A stretch of DNA of 64,000 bases from Actinomyces sp. GTDB lineage: Bacteria; Actinomycetota; Actinomycetes; Actinomycetales; Actinomycetaceae. This document shows positions 37,200 through 45,541 of the stretch, one piece after another (the stretch's first letter is position 1; each line of letters starts with the position of its first letter). The stretch covers positions 37,822-101,821 of the forward strand of contig JALCNR010000011.1 in NCBI GenBank assembly GCA_022649165.1. The letters are read 5' to 3'. The notes under the pieces are model-generated. The model saw only the letters and a program-made list of their open reading frames with translations, was not told the DNA's origin and made no database searches. The translations under genes and the position numbers were made by a program.

Positions 37200-38330
37200 A
37201 TGGGATACAGCAGCCTTGTCAGCAAATTCGGTGATGTGCGAAATCAGTACAACATCATGGCAATAGTAGGAAATGGATTCGATATCCAAGTTTTGTCTAA
37301 CCTCGGTTCCACTGTAGATACCCGCTATGAGTCGTTCTATTACTACCTCAAGTACCGGAAGTTCCGGTCGGACAACCGAATTCTTCAGAAGATGGAGCAG
37401 TTGCACCATTCGGGTGCAACCAACTGGAGTGACATCGAGGGCGCCATTGGCGTAATTCTCGATCACGACAATGTACCTGCAGTCGATGTGGCCAAAGACT
37501 TGAAGGAGGTCCAGCGTGAGTTCTCCAGCTTCCTCGACCAAGTGGCGACCCCAGATCTTCTTGCCAATCTAGGCGATCAATCCGTAGCAAATGACTGGAC
37601 GATAACTAGCTTCACCAATTTCCTCGGAGATGTCGTGGACCCCGGCGAGTACAGGAAGATGATCCTTCCGACTCGACTCAATATCGGGGATCTATTCAAC
37701 TTCCAGTTTGTAAATTTCAATTACACAACGCTTCTTGATGATTACCTATATCTCGATCAGATTCAGTTCGACCCTCATCCATACCAGCAATCGGATCGCA
37801 ATATCAACTTCCGCCCCAACCCCCGCGGTCATTCCACAGGAAAAGAACGCCAAGGATTCCATATGGTTTCTTACCTCGTCTCTGACGTGGTGCACCCGCA
37901 TGGGGTGCAGTACACTCCGAGGTCGCTACTTTTCGGTATCGACTCGGCAGAGGGGCCAGCGCTCAAGCTCACCAAGCCATACTGGGCGCAGAACGAGGTA
38001 AAGTATGGTGACCTTTTCGCCGACACTGATCTCTTCATCATTTTCGGGTGTTCACTAGGCGAAACTGATGGCTGGTGGTGGAGGGCGATCGCAAAGACCC
38101 TCGTCGAGCAGAACAACTCTGAGCTCATGATCTATTGGCGTCGATCGCAGGGCGAGAATGAACTGACCGACAAGGACGTCAGGCACCGATTCGCCGCTGT
38201 AGCTGGATCGCAGGCAGGACTCGAAGCCGTCTTGATCGACAAAGTGCGGGTTGTCATCTACGACGACACCGCCGAACGAGCTTGGCTCAACACAAGTCAG
38301 TCAACCGCACCGCGCTGGCTCAAGAACTGA
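37200..38330 (+). CDS. AbiH-family abortive infection protein
   Basis: A 376-residue protein that starts with the AbiH signature IMAIVGNGFDIQVL near residue 20, then TRYESFYYYLKY. Further family-type segments are FVNFNYTTLLDD, the VHPHGV element and FIIFGCSLGETDGWWW. AbiH proteins are associated with phage abortive infection; the mechanism is unknown. The ATG at 37200 has TTAGGAGTCC upstream. The gene is visibly richer in A and T than the surrounding chromosome, a sign of recent transfer. It follows abiE by about 120 bases and may be expressed separately. Confidence 0.8.
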   Translation: MGYSSLVSKFGDVRNQYNIMAIVGNGFDIQVLSNLGSTVDTRYESFYYYLKYRKFRSDNRILQKMEQLHHSGATNWSDIEGAIGVILDHDNVPAVDVAKDLKEVQREFSSFLDQVATPDLLANLGDQSVANDWTITSFTNFLGDVVDPGEYRKMILPTRLNIGDLFNFQFVNFNYTTLLDDYLYLDQIQFDPHPYQQSDRNINFRPNPRGHSTGKERQGFHMVSYLVSDVVHPHGVQYTPRSLLFGIDSAEGPALKLTKPYWAQNEVKYGDLFADTDLFIIFGCSLGETDGWWWRAIAKTLVEQNNSELMIYWRRSQGENELTDKDVRHRFAAVAGSQAGLEAVLIDKVRVVIYDDTAERAWLNTSQSTAPRWLKN

Positions 38331-38349
38331 TGCGCTTTTTTGAGAGAAG

Positions 38350-38381
38350 TCCGGCTCCAACGTTGAGACGTCGGAGCCGGA
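38350..38381 (+). terminator. Terminator-like hairpin after abiH
   Basis: 9-bp arms TCCGGCTCC / GGAGCCGGA with an inner ACGT/ACGT pairing, 20 bases after the abiH stop. Confidence 0.55.
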
Positions 38382-38394
38382 GGCCGGGTCACGC

Positions 38395-38829
38395 ATGGCC
38401 CAACTTTTGAACCTCGCCCCAAGGCTGACATCCCTTGTCCGGCGCTGGAAACGTGGTCTCTACAGTACCTCGCAGCGCACTGATATGCCCCAGATTCGCG
38501 ACATTCGAGGCCGAGTGGTTCGCAAGGTTGGCACTCCTCAAACCTTTCTCACGCCCTCAGAGGTGGCGAGGCTGGTCGAGGACTATCACCGTGGTGCCAG
38601 TGTCGCTCACCTCGCCGAGGTCTACGGGATACACCGCGCGACAGTCTCCGCCCATCTGACTCGACGCGACGTGACCAGACGCGCTCCGGGACTCGATGAC
38701 GACGAGGCTGCCGAAGCGATGCGCCTCCATGAGCAAGGGCTCTCGCTACGAGCCATCGCCCGGTCGATGGGCGTCGGCAGGCGGCACGTCACGCAAGCAG
38801 TCCGCCGCGCGAACCCAGTGCCCGCGTGA
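38395..38829 (+). CDS. Recombinase-accessory HTH protein
   Basis: A 144-residue protein with two HTH units: LTPSEVARLVEDYHRGASVA… YGIHRATVSAHLTRRDV and EAAEAMRLHEQGLSLRAIARS then MGVGRRHVTQAVRRA. Small double-HTH proteins of this build sit next to large serine recombinases in actinobacterial mobile elements. GGAGG lies 12 bases before the ATG at 38395; an internal ATG at 38485 (MPQIRDIRG) is an alternative start. It is convergent with the recombinase-like gene downstream. Its function is probably DNA binding at element ends or promoter control. Confidence 0.65.
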   Translation: MAQLLNLAPRLTSLVRRWKRGLYSTSQRTDMPQIRDIRGRVVRKVGTPQTFLTPSEVARLVEDYHRGASVAHLAEVYGIHRATVSAHLTRRDVTRRAPGLDDDEAAEAMRLHEQGLSLRAIARSMGVGRRHVTQAVRRANPVPA

Positions 38830-38864
38830 ACTACGAACCTTGCTCAGTGGTCGCGCGAACCGGC

Positions 38865-39371
38865 TCAGTCGTCTTCGGAGGGCGTCCATTCGATGTCTGG
38901 GTAGTACGTGGCGAGGGTCTGCGCGATCACCGCGTCCACTTTGCGTTCCCATTTGCGTTGCCACTGCGCCACCTGCTCGTCGTCGAGTTCGGGGTCGACA
39001 TTCTCGTCGCGGTTGCTCTGCTCGGCGAGCGTTTCGATTTCCTGCGCGATGAGTTCCTTCAGGGCCCGGCCGACTTCGGGCGGGAAGGTGATCACTGCGA
39101 CGCCCTCGGCGTCGAACCTGTCCAGAATGGCGTCGAGCGACTTCTCGTCGTCGGCCAGCCGTTCCAGCTCGGTGACCACGATCGCGTCGTAGCCTCTGCC
39201 GTGGGCTGTGTCAAGCAGGCGTTGCAGGCCTTCGCGGTTGCCGGACTGGTCATGGACCTGGGCGACGACCTCGTATCCTGCGGAGCGCGCCATGCGTGCG
39301 CACTTCGCTTTCTGCGCCTGGACCAGCGGGTACCAGGGGTCCGCGTCATACGTGTAGGCGACTGCCTTCAT
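38865..39371 (-). CDS. Serine-recombinase-like protein without catalytic serine
   Basis: A 168-residue protein with the resolvase N-terminal fold: AKCARMARSAGYEVVAQVHDQSGN, REGLQRLLDTAHGRGYDAIVV, TELERLADD and AEGVAVITF. The family's catalytic strand (YxRVS) reads AVAYTYDADPWYP here, so the nucleophilic serine is gone, and the conserved Arg of LDRLxR is altered. There is no C-terminal DNA-binding or zinc-ribbon domain. It is therefore unlikely to recombine DNA on its own and may be a regulatory or structural derivative. Its start overlaps the stop of the membrane-protein gene by four bases. Confidence 0.65.
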   Translation of the reverse strand: MKAVAYTYDADPWYPLVQAQKAKCARMARSAGYEVVAQVHDQSGNREGLQRLLDTAHGRGYDAIVVTELERLADDEKSLDAILDRFDAEGVAVITFPPEVGRALKELIAQEIETLAEQSNRDENVDPELDDEQVAQWQRKWERKVDAVIAQTLATYYPDIEWTPSEDD

Positions 39372-39754
39372 CCACGACCTTCCAGTAGGGCCATCATTTC
39401 TCTTTCATAGTGCCCTGCCTGGCTGGACGGGGCCTGGCCGCGGCGGCGCGCCGCGAACTCACGGGCGCGAGCACGCAGCAGAAGGACGATGCTGATGGGA
39501 CCCAGCCACAGCATCTTGAACCCCGACCACACGCACAGCAGCACCAGCAGATTCAGCCAGCCCGGCGCCCCATTGGCGAGCAGAGTGGTCAGCCAGTAGG
39601 CGATAGCGAAGTAGGGTGCGGCCAGCAGCATGACGGGCACGCCCCACTTCAGGCCTTGGCGGGTGCGCACAAGGTCGCGGATGACGTTGGTGGGCATCCA
39701 GCGGCGCAGGAAGTCGTGGATGGCGATGCTGGCGGCAAATAGCAGGCGGATCAT
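39368..39754 (-). CDS. Small membrane protein of the mobile element
   Basis: A 128-residue protein with two or three membrane segments (VPVMLLAAPYFAIAYWLTTL, WLNLLVLLCVWSGFKMLWLG) and an Arg-rich tail. The ATG at 39754 is chosen because AACAGGAG lies 8 bases upstream; an in-frame ATG at 39772 overlaps that site. I recall similar small proteins in actinobacterial conjugative elements, sometimes mislabelled as sulfate permease. There is no transport motif and I assign no function. It is cotranscribed with the recombinase-like gene. Confidence 0.65.
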   Translation of the reverse strand: MIRLLFAASIAIHDFLRRWMPTNVIRDLVRTRQGLKWGVPVMLLAAPYFAIAYWLTTLLANGAPGWLNLLVLLCVWSGFKMLWLGPISIVLLLRARAREFAARRRGQAPSSQAGHYEREMMALLEGRG

Positions 39755-39924
39755 GGCAATGCTCCTGTTCATAGCGCGGCGCGATGCGTCGCAGAGACAG
39801 CTATGAATTGAGTGCCCCGTGGCGGGGCGATCCCCGTAGGGACCACTGAGATTGGGTGCTCTGCCTCACCTCTAATTCTACGTGAGGCCCGCGATCTGCG
39901 GAACCCTTCGCAGGTGTCCTGCCA

Positions 39925-39941
39925 TGCACCTGTCCGGTGAC
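39925..39941. promoter_or_regulatory. Shared 17-base motif, copy 1
   Basis: TGCACCTGTCCGGTGAC, matching 44302–44318 at 14 of 17 positions. It lies in the 293-base divergent gap 39755–40047, which otherwise contains only short repeats and the ribosome site of the next gene. Confidence 0.4.
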
Positions 39942-40047
39942 TGTCAACCGGAGAGAGCCCGCCCACGTACGCCGCGACCTCACGCTGGGCAGTCCCAGAC
40001 CCACACCGCCAGCACCGTCGCTCTGAGCCAAGGGAAGGAACAGGACC

Positions 40048-40377
40048 ATGAACGACTCCAGCCCATCGCCCCGGCATGGCGTGACCGTTTATACGGCTCC
40101 CGGTTGCGTGCAGTGCGATGCGACCAGGCGGGCGCTGAGCAGTCATGGCATCGCGTTCGCCGAGGTCGACCTGGGCGCCAGCCCTGACGTGCTCGCCCGG
40201 CTCAAAGCGGACGGTTGGATGCGCGCGCCCATCGTCCAGACCGGCGACGGCCAGGCGTGGTCGGGATTCCGGCCCGACAAGATCAAGGAACTCGCCCACC
40301 CAAAAGCATCACCGGCGATCAACGGTGAGCCCGTTCGGCCGTCCGCCAGCTGTCGGCGGAGCGTGCCAGGGATGTAG
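40048..40377 (+). CDS. NrdH/glutaredoxin-like thiol protein
   Basis: A 109-residue thioredoxin-fold protein with the redox motif C20-V-Q-C23 (TAPGCVQCDATRRAL), the AEVDLGASPDVLARLKADGW segment, and PIVQTGDGQAWSGFRPDKI, which matches the NrdH pattern where PVV and GFRPD close the fold. ATG at 40048 has AAGGAA upstream. The C-terminal 25 residues are an unstructured tail. Free NrdH-like genes are common on actinobacterial mobile elements. There is no ribonucleotide reductase nearby, so the partner is unknown. Confidence 0.82.
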   Translation: MNDSSPSPRHGVTVYTAPGCVQCDATRRALSSHGIAFAEVDLGASPDVLARLKADGWMRAPIVQTGDGQAWSGFRPDKIKELAHPKASPAINGEPVRPSASCRRSVPGM

Positions 40378-40491
40378 CCGCCGGTCGGCTTTCGGATGGC
40401 GGAGACACCAGTCGACTGATTGGCGTCTCCGCTTTCGCATGTGCCCACGCTGGCATTCCTTCGAAGGTTGAATGTTGGACTGCTGCTTCCA

Positions 40492-43400
40492 TTAGAGGCC
40501 GAGCCTGTCTCGCTGCGTGGCTGCTGGGCGCTGTTCCACGCCGGCCTGCTGCTCGTCGGTGATGCGTCGGGTCTGTGCGAGTGCGGCGTGGGCTCGGGCG
40601 GTGTCGATTTTCTGGTTCACGTTCTCCGGTTCCGGGCCGAGGGGATGCTGGTGGTCGGTGATCTGGTAGCTGTCGCGGTAGGCGGCGATGGTGCGCGCCG
40701 CCGTGAGCCATGCGGCCTGCTTCCTGGGCTCAATGGGTTTGGGGCCGAGCCGTGCCGTCCATGGTTCGCGGCTGGCGATGGCGGTGTCGAGGAGGGTGGC
40801 GGCGCGCTGTTCGATGAGGGTTTGCCGTTCGGCCAGGGCTTGGCGCATGTCGGGGTCGGTGATGTTCTGGGCTTCGGGGATGAGGCCTGCGATCAGGCGC
40901 GGGGGCCTGCGGGCGCGGCCCGAGCCTGCGGGCCGGCTGGCGGCACGGGCCACACGCCAGTGCAGCACGCTGGCGATGTCCTCGGCATCCTCGAAGCCGC
41001 GGACTTGCACGAGCCGGGGCATGAGCTGGCCGAGGTCGTGGCGGTTGGCCTCGGCCCGGCGCATCTCGCCCACCAGCGCCCCGAATGCCGGCGAGCCCAG
41101 CGCGGCGTCCACCTGCTCCTCGGTGAGGCCGGATGCGGTGAGCAGGCTCGCCCACCGGTCGTGCTGCGCGGCGTCGGCGATGGTCTCGTACTCGGCGGCC
41201 AGCTGCCGGATGGACCCCCAGCGGTCCTGCTCGGCCCGGATGGTCTCGTGCGCCGACAGTTCGGCGCCGACATGCTGCAAAACGCCGTAGAGCACGCTGC
41301 GGGCGGTGGCGCCGGGGTTGTCGGAGGGGTGCGGGGCCACGTGCGCGTCATCTACAGGATCGAGGGCGACGTAGGCGTGGTTCCCGAGCCGGCCGCGCGT
41401 CATGGCGACGTAGAAGTTCTCCCGCGTCGTCGCAGAAGTGGCCACGACATGGGAGGTGTCGGTGGTGACGCCCTGGGCGCGGTGCGCGGTGATCGCGTAC
41501 CCCAGGTCCACATGCTCGGCGACGTAGGCGGCGGGCAGGACCATGCTGCCGCCGAAGCGGCGGCCTTCGGGCCGGATCGTGATCGACCCGTCCCGGCTGA
41601 CATGGGTCACGGTCCAGCGGTCGCCGTTGCGCACGTAGGTCCTCCCGTTCTTCGAGCGCAGCCGCCGGTCGTTGCGGCGGGTGATGATCCGGTCGCCTCT
41701 GGTCAGCCGGGTGCCGTCGTGCAGTTCGGCTTCCCGGCCGGGGGCGATGGCGCCGTCCAGGATCAGGTCGGCGCGGGCGCGCTGGTTGAGCTGGGTGACC
41801 GTCTCGCGGGTCTCCGCGACCAGGATCGAGGCGCGACCCTGCCGAACGTCTCGCTGCCAGGCCGTGTAGGCGGCGTCGATCATCCGCTCCTGTTCGCCGC
41901 CGTGCACGCGCCCGTGGGCGATGAGGGTGTCGATGGCGCGGGTGCGGCCGTGGCGCAGGTCCAGCGAGCTGGTCTTCTCCCATGGTTGTTTGAAGCGGTG
42001 GACGTCGGTGAGTTCGGGGGCGTCGTGCCGCTCGTGCACGAGCATGGCGAACGCGCCGCCCGCGTCGACCGACTGCAACTGCGACCAGTCGCCCACCAGC
42101 AGCACCTTCGCGCCTGCCTGCTGGGCGACGGCGGTGATCCGGTCGAGCGATCCCGTGCCGGCCAGCGAGGCCTCGTCGAGGATGACGAGCTGGCCCGGGT
42201 GGAAGGTCGCGCCCTGGTGCAAATGGAGTTGCCACCAGAGTGCAGTGTTCACGGTCTCGATGCCGAGTTCTTCCCCGAGCACCTGGGCGGCCGCCTCGGA
42301 CGGGGCCAGCCCGATGATGCTGCCCTTGCCGTGCTGCATCTCCCACATCCGGCGAAGCGCGTTCATGGCCGTGGTCTTGCCCGCGCCCGCGGGGCCGACG
42401 AGCACATCGACCGTGCGGCCGGACAGCGCGATCCGGGTGAGCGCCTCGGCCTGATCGGGGCCCAGCGTTCTGCCTTCCGTATCAGGCCTGCCGGCGGCCT
42501 GTTCCACGGTCTGCAATGCGATGGTGGGGCTTGCCAGATGGTTGGCTCGGGCGAGGAGCCGGTCTTCGGCGGCGAGCAGGTCCTCGGTCGAGTAGAGCAC
42601 CGCGGCCCGGTCGCGGAACCGGCTGGACCCATCGGGCCGCTGGAAGAGCGCCGGGCTCGATGCGAGCTCGGGCGGGGTCAGGCGAAGCGATGCCTGTTCG
42701 GCGGCGTCCGTGATCATCCCGGTGACCGCCTCCCGGTCATGGGCGGTGGCGAAGCGCAGGCCCATCAACTGCCTGCTGGCTTCGGCGTGCAGGTTCCAGC
42801 GCCGCCACGTCGCCCGCTTCTCACCCACCACCTCAACCACCGTGCGGCCCAGGTCGGCGATCGCGTCCAACGGAACGTCATCGGCGCGCAGCAAGCCGCC
42901 ACGCGCGTCGGTCGTGGTGAGTGTGCGCGCCCAGCCGGTCGCGTCCCCGCCCAGAACCGCGTCCGCTCGACCGCGCCAGTTTCGAGTGAGGTCCGCCAGG
43001 GAATGCACGTGCTTGTCGGGTCTAGTGGCGAGGGTGGCCTGCGCGCGCAGTCTGATGATCGTCCTCGTCGAGGGCTGGCGGCCGTGCCGCTCCACATGCC
43101 GGGCGATGAGCTTCTGGGTTTCGTCCTCGATGTCGCGGGACCGGGAGGAGAACTCGTCGATCAGCGCGTCGGGCACCGGGGCCAGCTCCCATGCCGGATT
43201 GCGGTCCCGGCCCCGCTCGCGCGCCTCCCATGCCAGGCCGAGCGTGCCGGTGATCCGGTCGGCCAGGGTCGCGTTGTACAGCTCGGACAAGGCGACGATC
43301 GAGGCGTGCACCGGCCGGCCGGCCAGGGTGCGCCACTTCTGGTCCTGCACGGTGAAGACCTTGTTGCTGACCACGACATGCGTGTGCAGCTGGGGGTCGC

Positions 43401-44058
43401 CCGCCCGCGAGTCGTAGTGATCGAACGCGGTCGCCACCACGCCGGCGACATCCATGTGCGCGACCGATCCCTCCGGGCCGGCCGCGCCCACGCGGGTGGA
43501 CGCAACCTCGCGCTCGAAGAACGCAACCACCTGCGCAACCGCCGTGTGGTGCGCGTCCGCGATCAACGCCTGCGTGCCCGCGTCCGCAACCCCCCACAAC
43601 ACCGACAGCGACTTCGGCACCGAAAACGTCAGATCGTAGCCAGCGACCGCGCGCCGCGCGCCCTTCCCGTGCTCCTCGGCCTCGATGGCCGCGATCCGCT
43701 CGGCACGGCCCGCCGGGCCAAGACCATCATCGAGCGCGTTCACCCGCTTGTCGATGCGCTCCTGCACGCTCGCGTATTTTCGGTACGGCGAGCCCAAAGC
43801 GTCGCCGGTGATGGGGTCGTGGCCCATGCCGATCAGCAGCTGGAGCTGGGCCTCGGACACCCTGCCGCCAGATTCGAGCTCCCCATGCCCCAGACGCGAG
43901 AGGCCGGCGCCCAGCCAGAATCCGGGCGGGGTGCCCTCCTCGGTGTAGTACCGGGTCAACGGGGTCGAGAGCGACCGATCTCCGTCACCGGCCGCGACCG
44001 TGCGCAGCAGGTACTCGTACCCGTCGCCCGCGCTCATCACCCGCATCGAAACCGTCAT
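40492..44058 (-). CDS. MobF-family conjugative relaxase-helicase (TrwC/TraI-like)
   Basis: A 1188-residue relaxase that would nick the element at its origin of transfer, become linked to the strand and unwind it for conjugation. The N-terminal domain has candidate catalytic tyrosines (YEYLLRTV near residue 15 and RYYTEEG) and the HUH metal motif GDPQLHTHVVV near residue 220, preceded by GYDLTFSVPKSLSVLWG. The helicase half has Walker A GPAGAGKTTAMNAL near residue 555, LVILDEASLA, VGDWSQLQSVD, and the late motif AITAHRAQGVT… VAMTRGR. The ATG of MTVSMRVM is chosen; a GTG 17 codons upstream is possible. The C-terminus (about 250 residues) is charged helix. The open frame on the opposite strand is coincidental. 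Confidence 0.93.
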   Translation of the reverse strand: MTVSMRVMSAGDGYEYLLRTVAAGDGDRSLSTPLTRYYTEEGTPPGFWLGAGLSRLGHGELESGGRVSEAQLQLLIGMGHDPITGDALGSPYRKYASVQERIDKRVNALDDGLGPAGRAERIAAIEAEEHGKGARRAVAGYDLTFSVPKSLSVLWGVADAGTQALIADAHHTAVAQVVAFFEREVASTRVGAAGPEGSVAHMDVAGVVATAFDHYDSRAGDPQLHTHVVVSNKVFTVQDQKWRTLAGRPVHASIVALSELYNATLADRITGTLGLAWEARERGRDRNPAWELAPVPDALIDEFSSRSRDIEDETQKLIARHVERHGRQPSTRTIIRLRAQATLATRPDKHVHSLADLTRNWRGRADAVLGGDATGWARTLTTTDARGGLLRADDVPLDAIADLGRTVVEVVGEKRATWRRWNLHAEASRQLMGLRFATAHDREAVTGMITDAAEQASLRLTPPELASSPALFQRPDGSSRFRDRAAVLYSTEDLLAAEDRLLARANHLASPTIALQTVEQAAGRPDTEGRTLGPDQAEALTRIALSGRTVDVLVGPAGAGKTTAMNALRRMWEMQHGKGSIIGLAPSEAAAQVLGEELGIETVNTALWWQLHLHQGATFHPGQLVILDEASLAGTGSLDRITAVAQQAGAKVLLVGDWSQLQSVDAGGAFAMLVHERHDAPELTDVHRFKQPWEKTSSLDLRHGRTRAIDTLIAHGRVHGGEQERMIDAAYTAWQRDVRQGRASILVAETRETVTQLNQRARADLILDGAIAPGREAELHDGTRLTRGDRIITRRNDRRLRSKNGRTYVRNGDRWTVTHVSRDGSITIRPEGRRFGGSMVLPAAYVAEHVDLGYAITAHRAQGVTTDTSHVVATSATTRENFYVAMTRGRLGNHAYVALDPVDDAHVAPHPSDNPGATARSVLYGVLQHVGAELSAHETIRAEQDRWGSIRQLAAEYETIADAAQHDRWASLLTASGLTEEQVDAALGSPAFGALVGEMRRAEANRHDLGQLMPRLVQVRGFEDAEDIASVLHWRVARAASRPAGSGRARRPPRLIAGLIPEAQNITDPDMRQALAERQTLIEQRAATLLDTAIASREPWTARLGPKPIEPRKQAAWLTAARTIAAYRDSYQITDHQHPLGPEPENVNQKIDTARAHAALAQTRRITDEQQAGVEQRPAATQRDRLGL

Positions 44059-44301
44059 GCCCGGCAGGTGAACCCACGCCGCCCCGGCCACCAGCCAGGC
44101 GCCCGCCACGGCCGTCCGCTAACACGTTGAAAGAAGTGTGGCAGCTCAAAAGACGGCGCTGAGAGACGAGCCGAGCAGCAGTCGGGTGACGGCGAGACCG
44201 GCAGTCGAGGCGGCCGCGAATCTCGGAGGCTTCGCTGGCGAGTCAGCGGGGGCTCGGCGCTCGTGCTCGGCTCCGGCAAAGAAGCAGGGCGTGAGGGGTC
44301 G

Positions 44302-44318
44302 TGCACCTGACAGGTGAC
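44302..44318. promoter_or_regulatory. Shared 17-base motif, copy 2, in relaxase/methyltransferase gap
   Basis: TGCACCTGACAGGTGAC contains the perfect palindrome CACCTG-A-CAGGTG (44304–44316). It lies in the 318-base divergent gap between the relaxase and the methyltransferase. That gap is also where an origin of transfer would often sit, but I cannot identify a nick site. Confidence 0.4.
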
Positions 44319-44377
44319 CAGCCCGGCAGCAGCTCAGGAGGAGTCGCTGTTGGGGTCGCCCGTCACGGGGAGCCCTC

Positions 44378-45478
44378 ATGCACGACACCACTCACTCGCC
44401 CCGGCTTCGGATCGGGTCGCTGTTCAGCGGCTACGGCGGCCTCGACCTCGCCGTCGAACACGCCTTCAACGCCCAGACCATCTGGTCGTCCGAAATCAAC
44501 CAGCCAGTAGCCGACCTCTTCGCCCACCACTGGCCGGACGCGCCGAACCTGGGCGACATCACCGCCATCAACTGGACGGACGTGCCGCCGGTGGACATCC
44601 TCATCGGCGGCTTCCCGTGCCAGGACGTAAGCACCGTAGGCAAGAGAGCGGGCCTGAAACCCGGCACCCGCTCGGGCCTGTGGTCGCACATGGCCCAGGC
44701 CATCGACGCGCTGCAACCGGAGTGGGTCGTCATCGAGAACGTGCGCGGACTGCTCTCCGCGACCGCAACCCGACCCCCAACGCAAGGAGACCCTGATGAG
44801 CAACGCAACCCCACAATCGCAACCCCTGCGGATGCAACCCTTCGCGACCTGGGACCCGACCCGTGGCATCTGGCGGACGGCGCAGCTCGACCTCTGCGGG
44901 CTATGGGAGCCGTACTCGGCGATCTGGCCGACCTGCGGATGGATGCGCGATGGGTCGGCATACCCGCCGCCCTCGTCGGCGCGCCCCACCATAGGTTTCG
45001 CGTCTTCATCCTCGCCCATCGTCAGATTCCGCACCCCGCTGGCATCGGACTCGCAATGGGGCGGCGAGAGCCTGGATCACGTGCGGGCGCGGCGGGGCAC
45101 TATCGCGCTCTCGCACCAGATCATCGACTTGGCACTCAACGGGCCGCATGGCTCGCCGGACAGGAGCAGCGAATCACAGACCCTGTGGCCCCTGATCGAG
45201 CAACTCTTCGACGCTGGGGACGCTACGGCCCAGCCATCGCCCGATGGCAGCACATCACCGGACGGGCCGCTCCAGCCCCAGCGCTCCTGAACCAGGCCGA
45301 CGGGCCCCGGCTTGCCCCGGCCTTCGTCGAATGGCTCATGGGACTGCCCGCCGGATGGGTCACCGACCCCGACCACAGCGAACTGACCAACAGCCAGCAG
45401 ATCACCGCACTCGGCAACGGCGTCCTCCCACTCCAAGCCGCCGCAGCCATCAAGTCGCTGCAACCGCTCTCACGCTAG
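44378..45478 (+). CDS. DNA (cytosine-5) methyltransferase, orphan
   Basis: A 366-residue C5-cytosine methyltransferase. Motif I is SLFSGYGGLDLAVE (SAM binding), motif IV GGFPCQDVSTVGKRAGL with catalytic Cys81, motif VI VIENVRGL with Glu120, and motif VIII GAPHHRFRVFILA; motif X is TALGNGVLPLQAA near the end. The variable region (target recognition) is residues about 225–320. No restriction endonuclease is adjacent, so it probably masks the element during transfer or modifies the host. GGAG lies seven bases before the ATG. A second frame is open inside it (44796–45290). Confidence 0.9.
   Translation: MHDTTHSPRLRIGSLFSGYGGLDLAVEHAFNAQTIWSSEINQPVADLFAHHWPDAPNLGDITAINWTDVPPVDILIGGFPCQDVSTVGKRAGLKPGTRSGLWSHMAQAIDALQPEWVVIENVRGLLSATATRPPTQGDPDEQRNPTIATPADATLRDLGPDPWHLADGAARPLRAMGAVLGDLADLRMDARWVGIPAALVGAPHHRFRVFILAHRQIPHPAGIGLAMGRREPGSRAGAAGHYRALAPDHRLGTQRAAWLAGQEQRITDPVAPDRATLRRWGRYGPAIARWQHITGRAAPAPALLNQADGPRLAPAFVEWLMGLPAGWVTDPDHSELTNSQQITALGNGVLPLQAAAAIKSLQPLSR
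44796..45290 (+). CDS. Nested +1-frame ORF inside the methyltransferase gene
   Basis: A 164-residue frame wholly inside the methyltransferase gene, with its own strong ribosome site AAGGAG six bases before ATG. The sequence DLCGLWEPYSAIWPTCGWM and RDGSAYPPPSSARPTIGF resembles proteins that I remember being annotated within phage-type cytosine methyltransferase genes (pattern ETYSATWPTSGMTRSGxAY). No enzymatic motif is visible. It could be real or a side effect of strong constraint on the main frame. The methyltransferase frame is also clearly conserved, so this would be a true overlapping gene if expressed. Confidence 0.4.
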   Translation: MSNATPQSQPLRMQPFATWDPTRGIWRTAQLDLCGLWEPYSAIWPTCGWMRDGSAYPPPSSARPTIGFASSSSPIVRFRTPLASDSQWGGESLDHVRARRGTIALSHQIIDLALNGPHGSPDRSSESQTLWPLIEQLFDAGDATAQPSPDGSTSPDGPLQPQRS

Positions 45479-45541
45479 TCGGCTCTCATGCTGCCTTTCG
45501 CCTTGTGGTGCTGGGTCTTGTGGGTCCCAAGTTGCGAAGGA

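Noticed and set aside
38331..38380. CRISPR-like or phage att repeat around the hairpin
   Set aside because: There is a single stem with no further copies; it fits a terminator of the abiH gene.
40420..44130. A 1236-codon open frame on the plus strand opposite the relaxase
   Set aside because: It is the antisense shadow of a high-GC gene. The relaxase frame carries all HUH and helicase motifs; the antisense protein has no motif or ribosome site.
44059..44377. Origin of transfer
   Set aside because: The divergent gap beside the relaxase is a plausible place, but I see no recognisable nick consensus or typical pair of inverted repeats apart from the 13-base palindrome.
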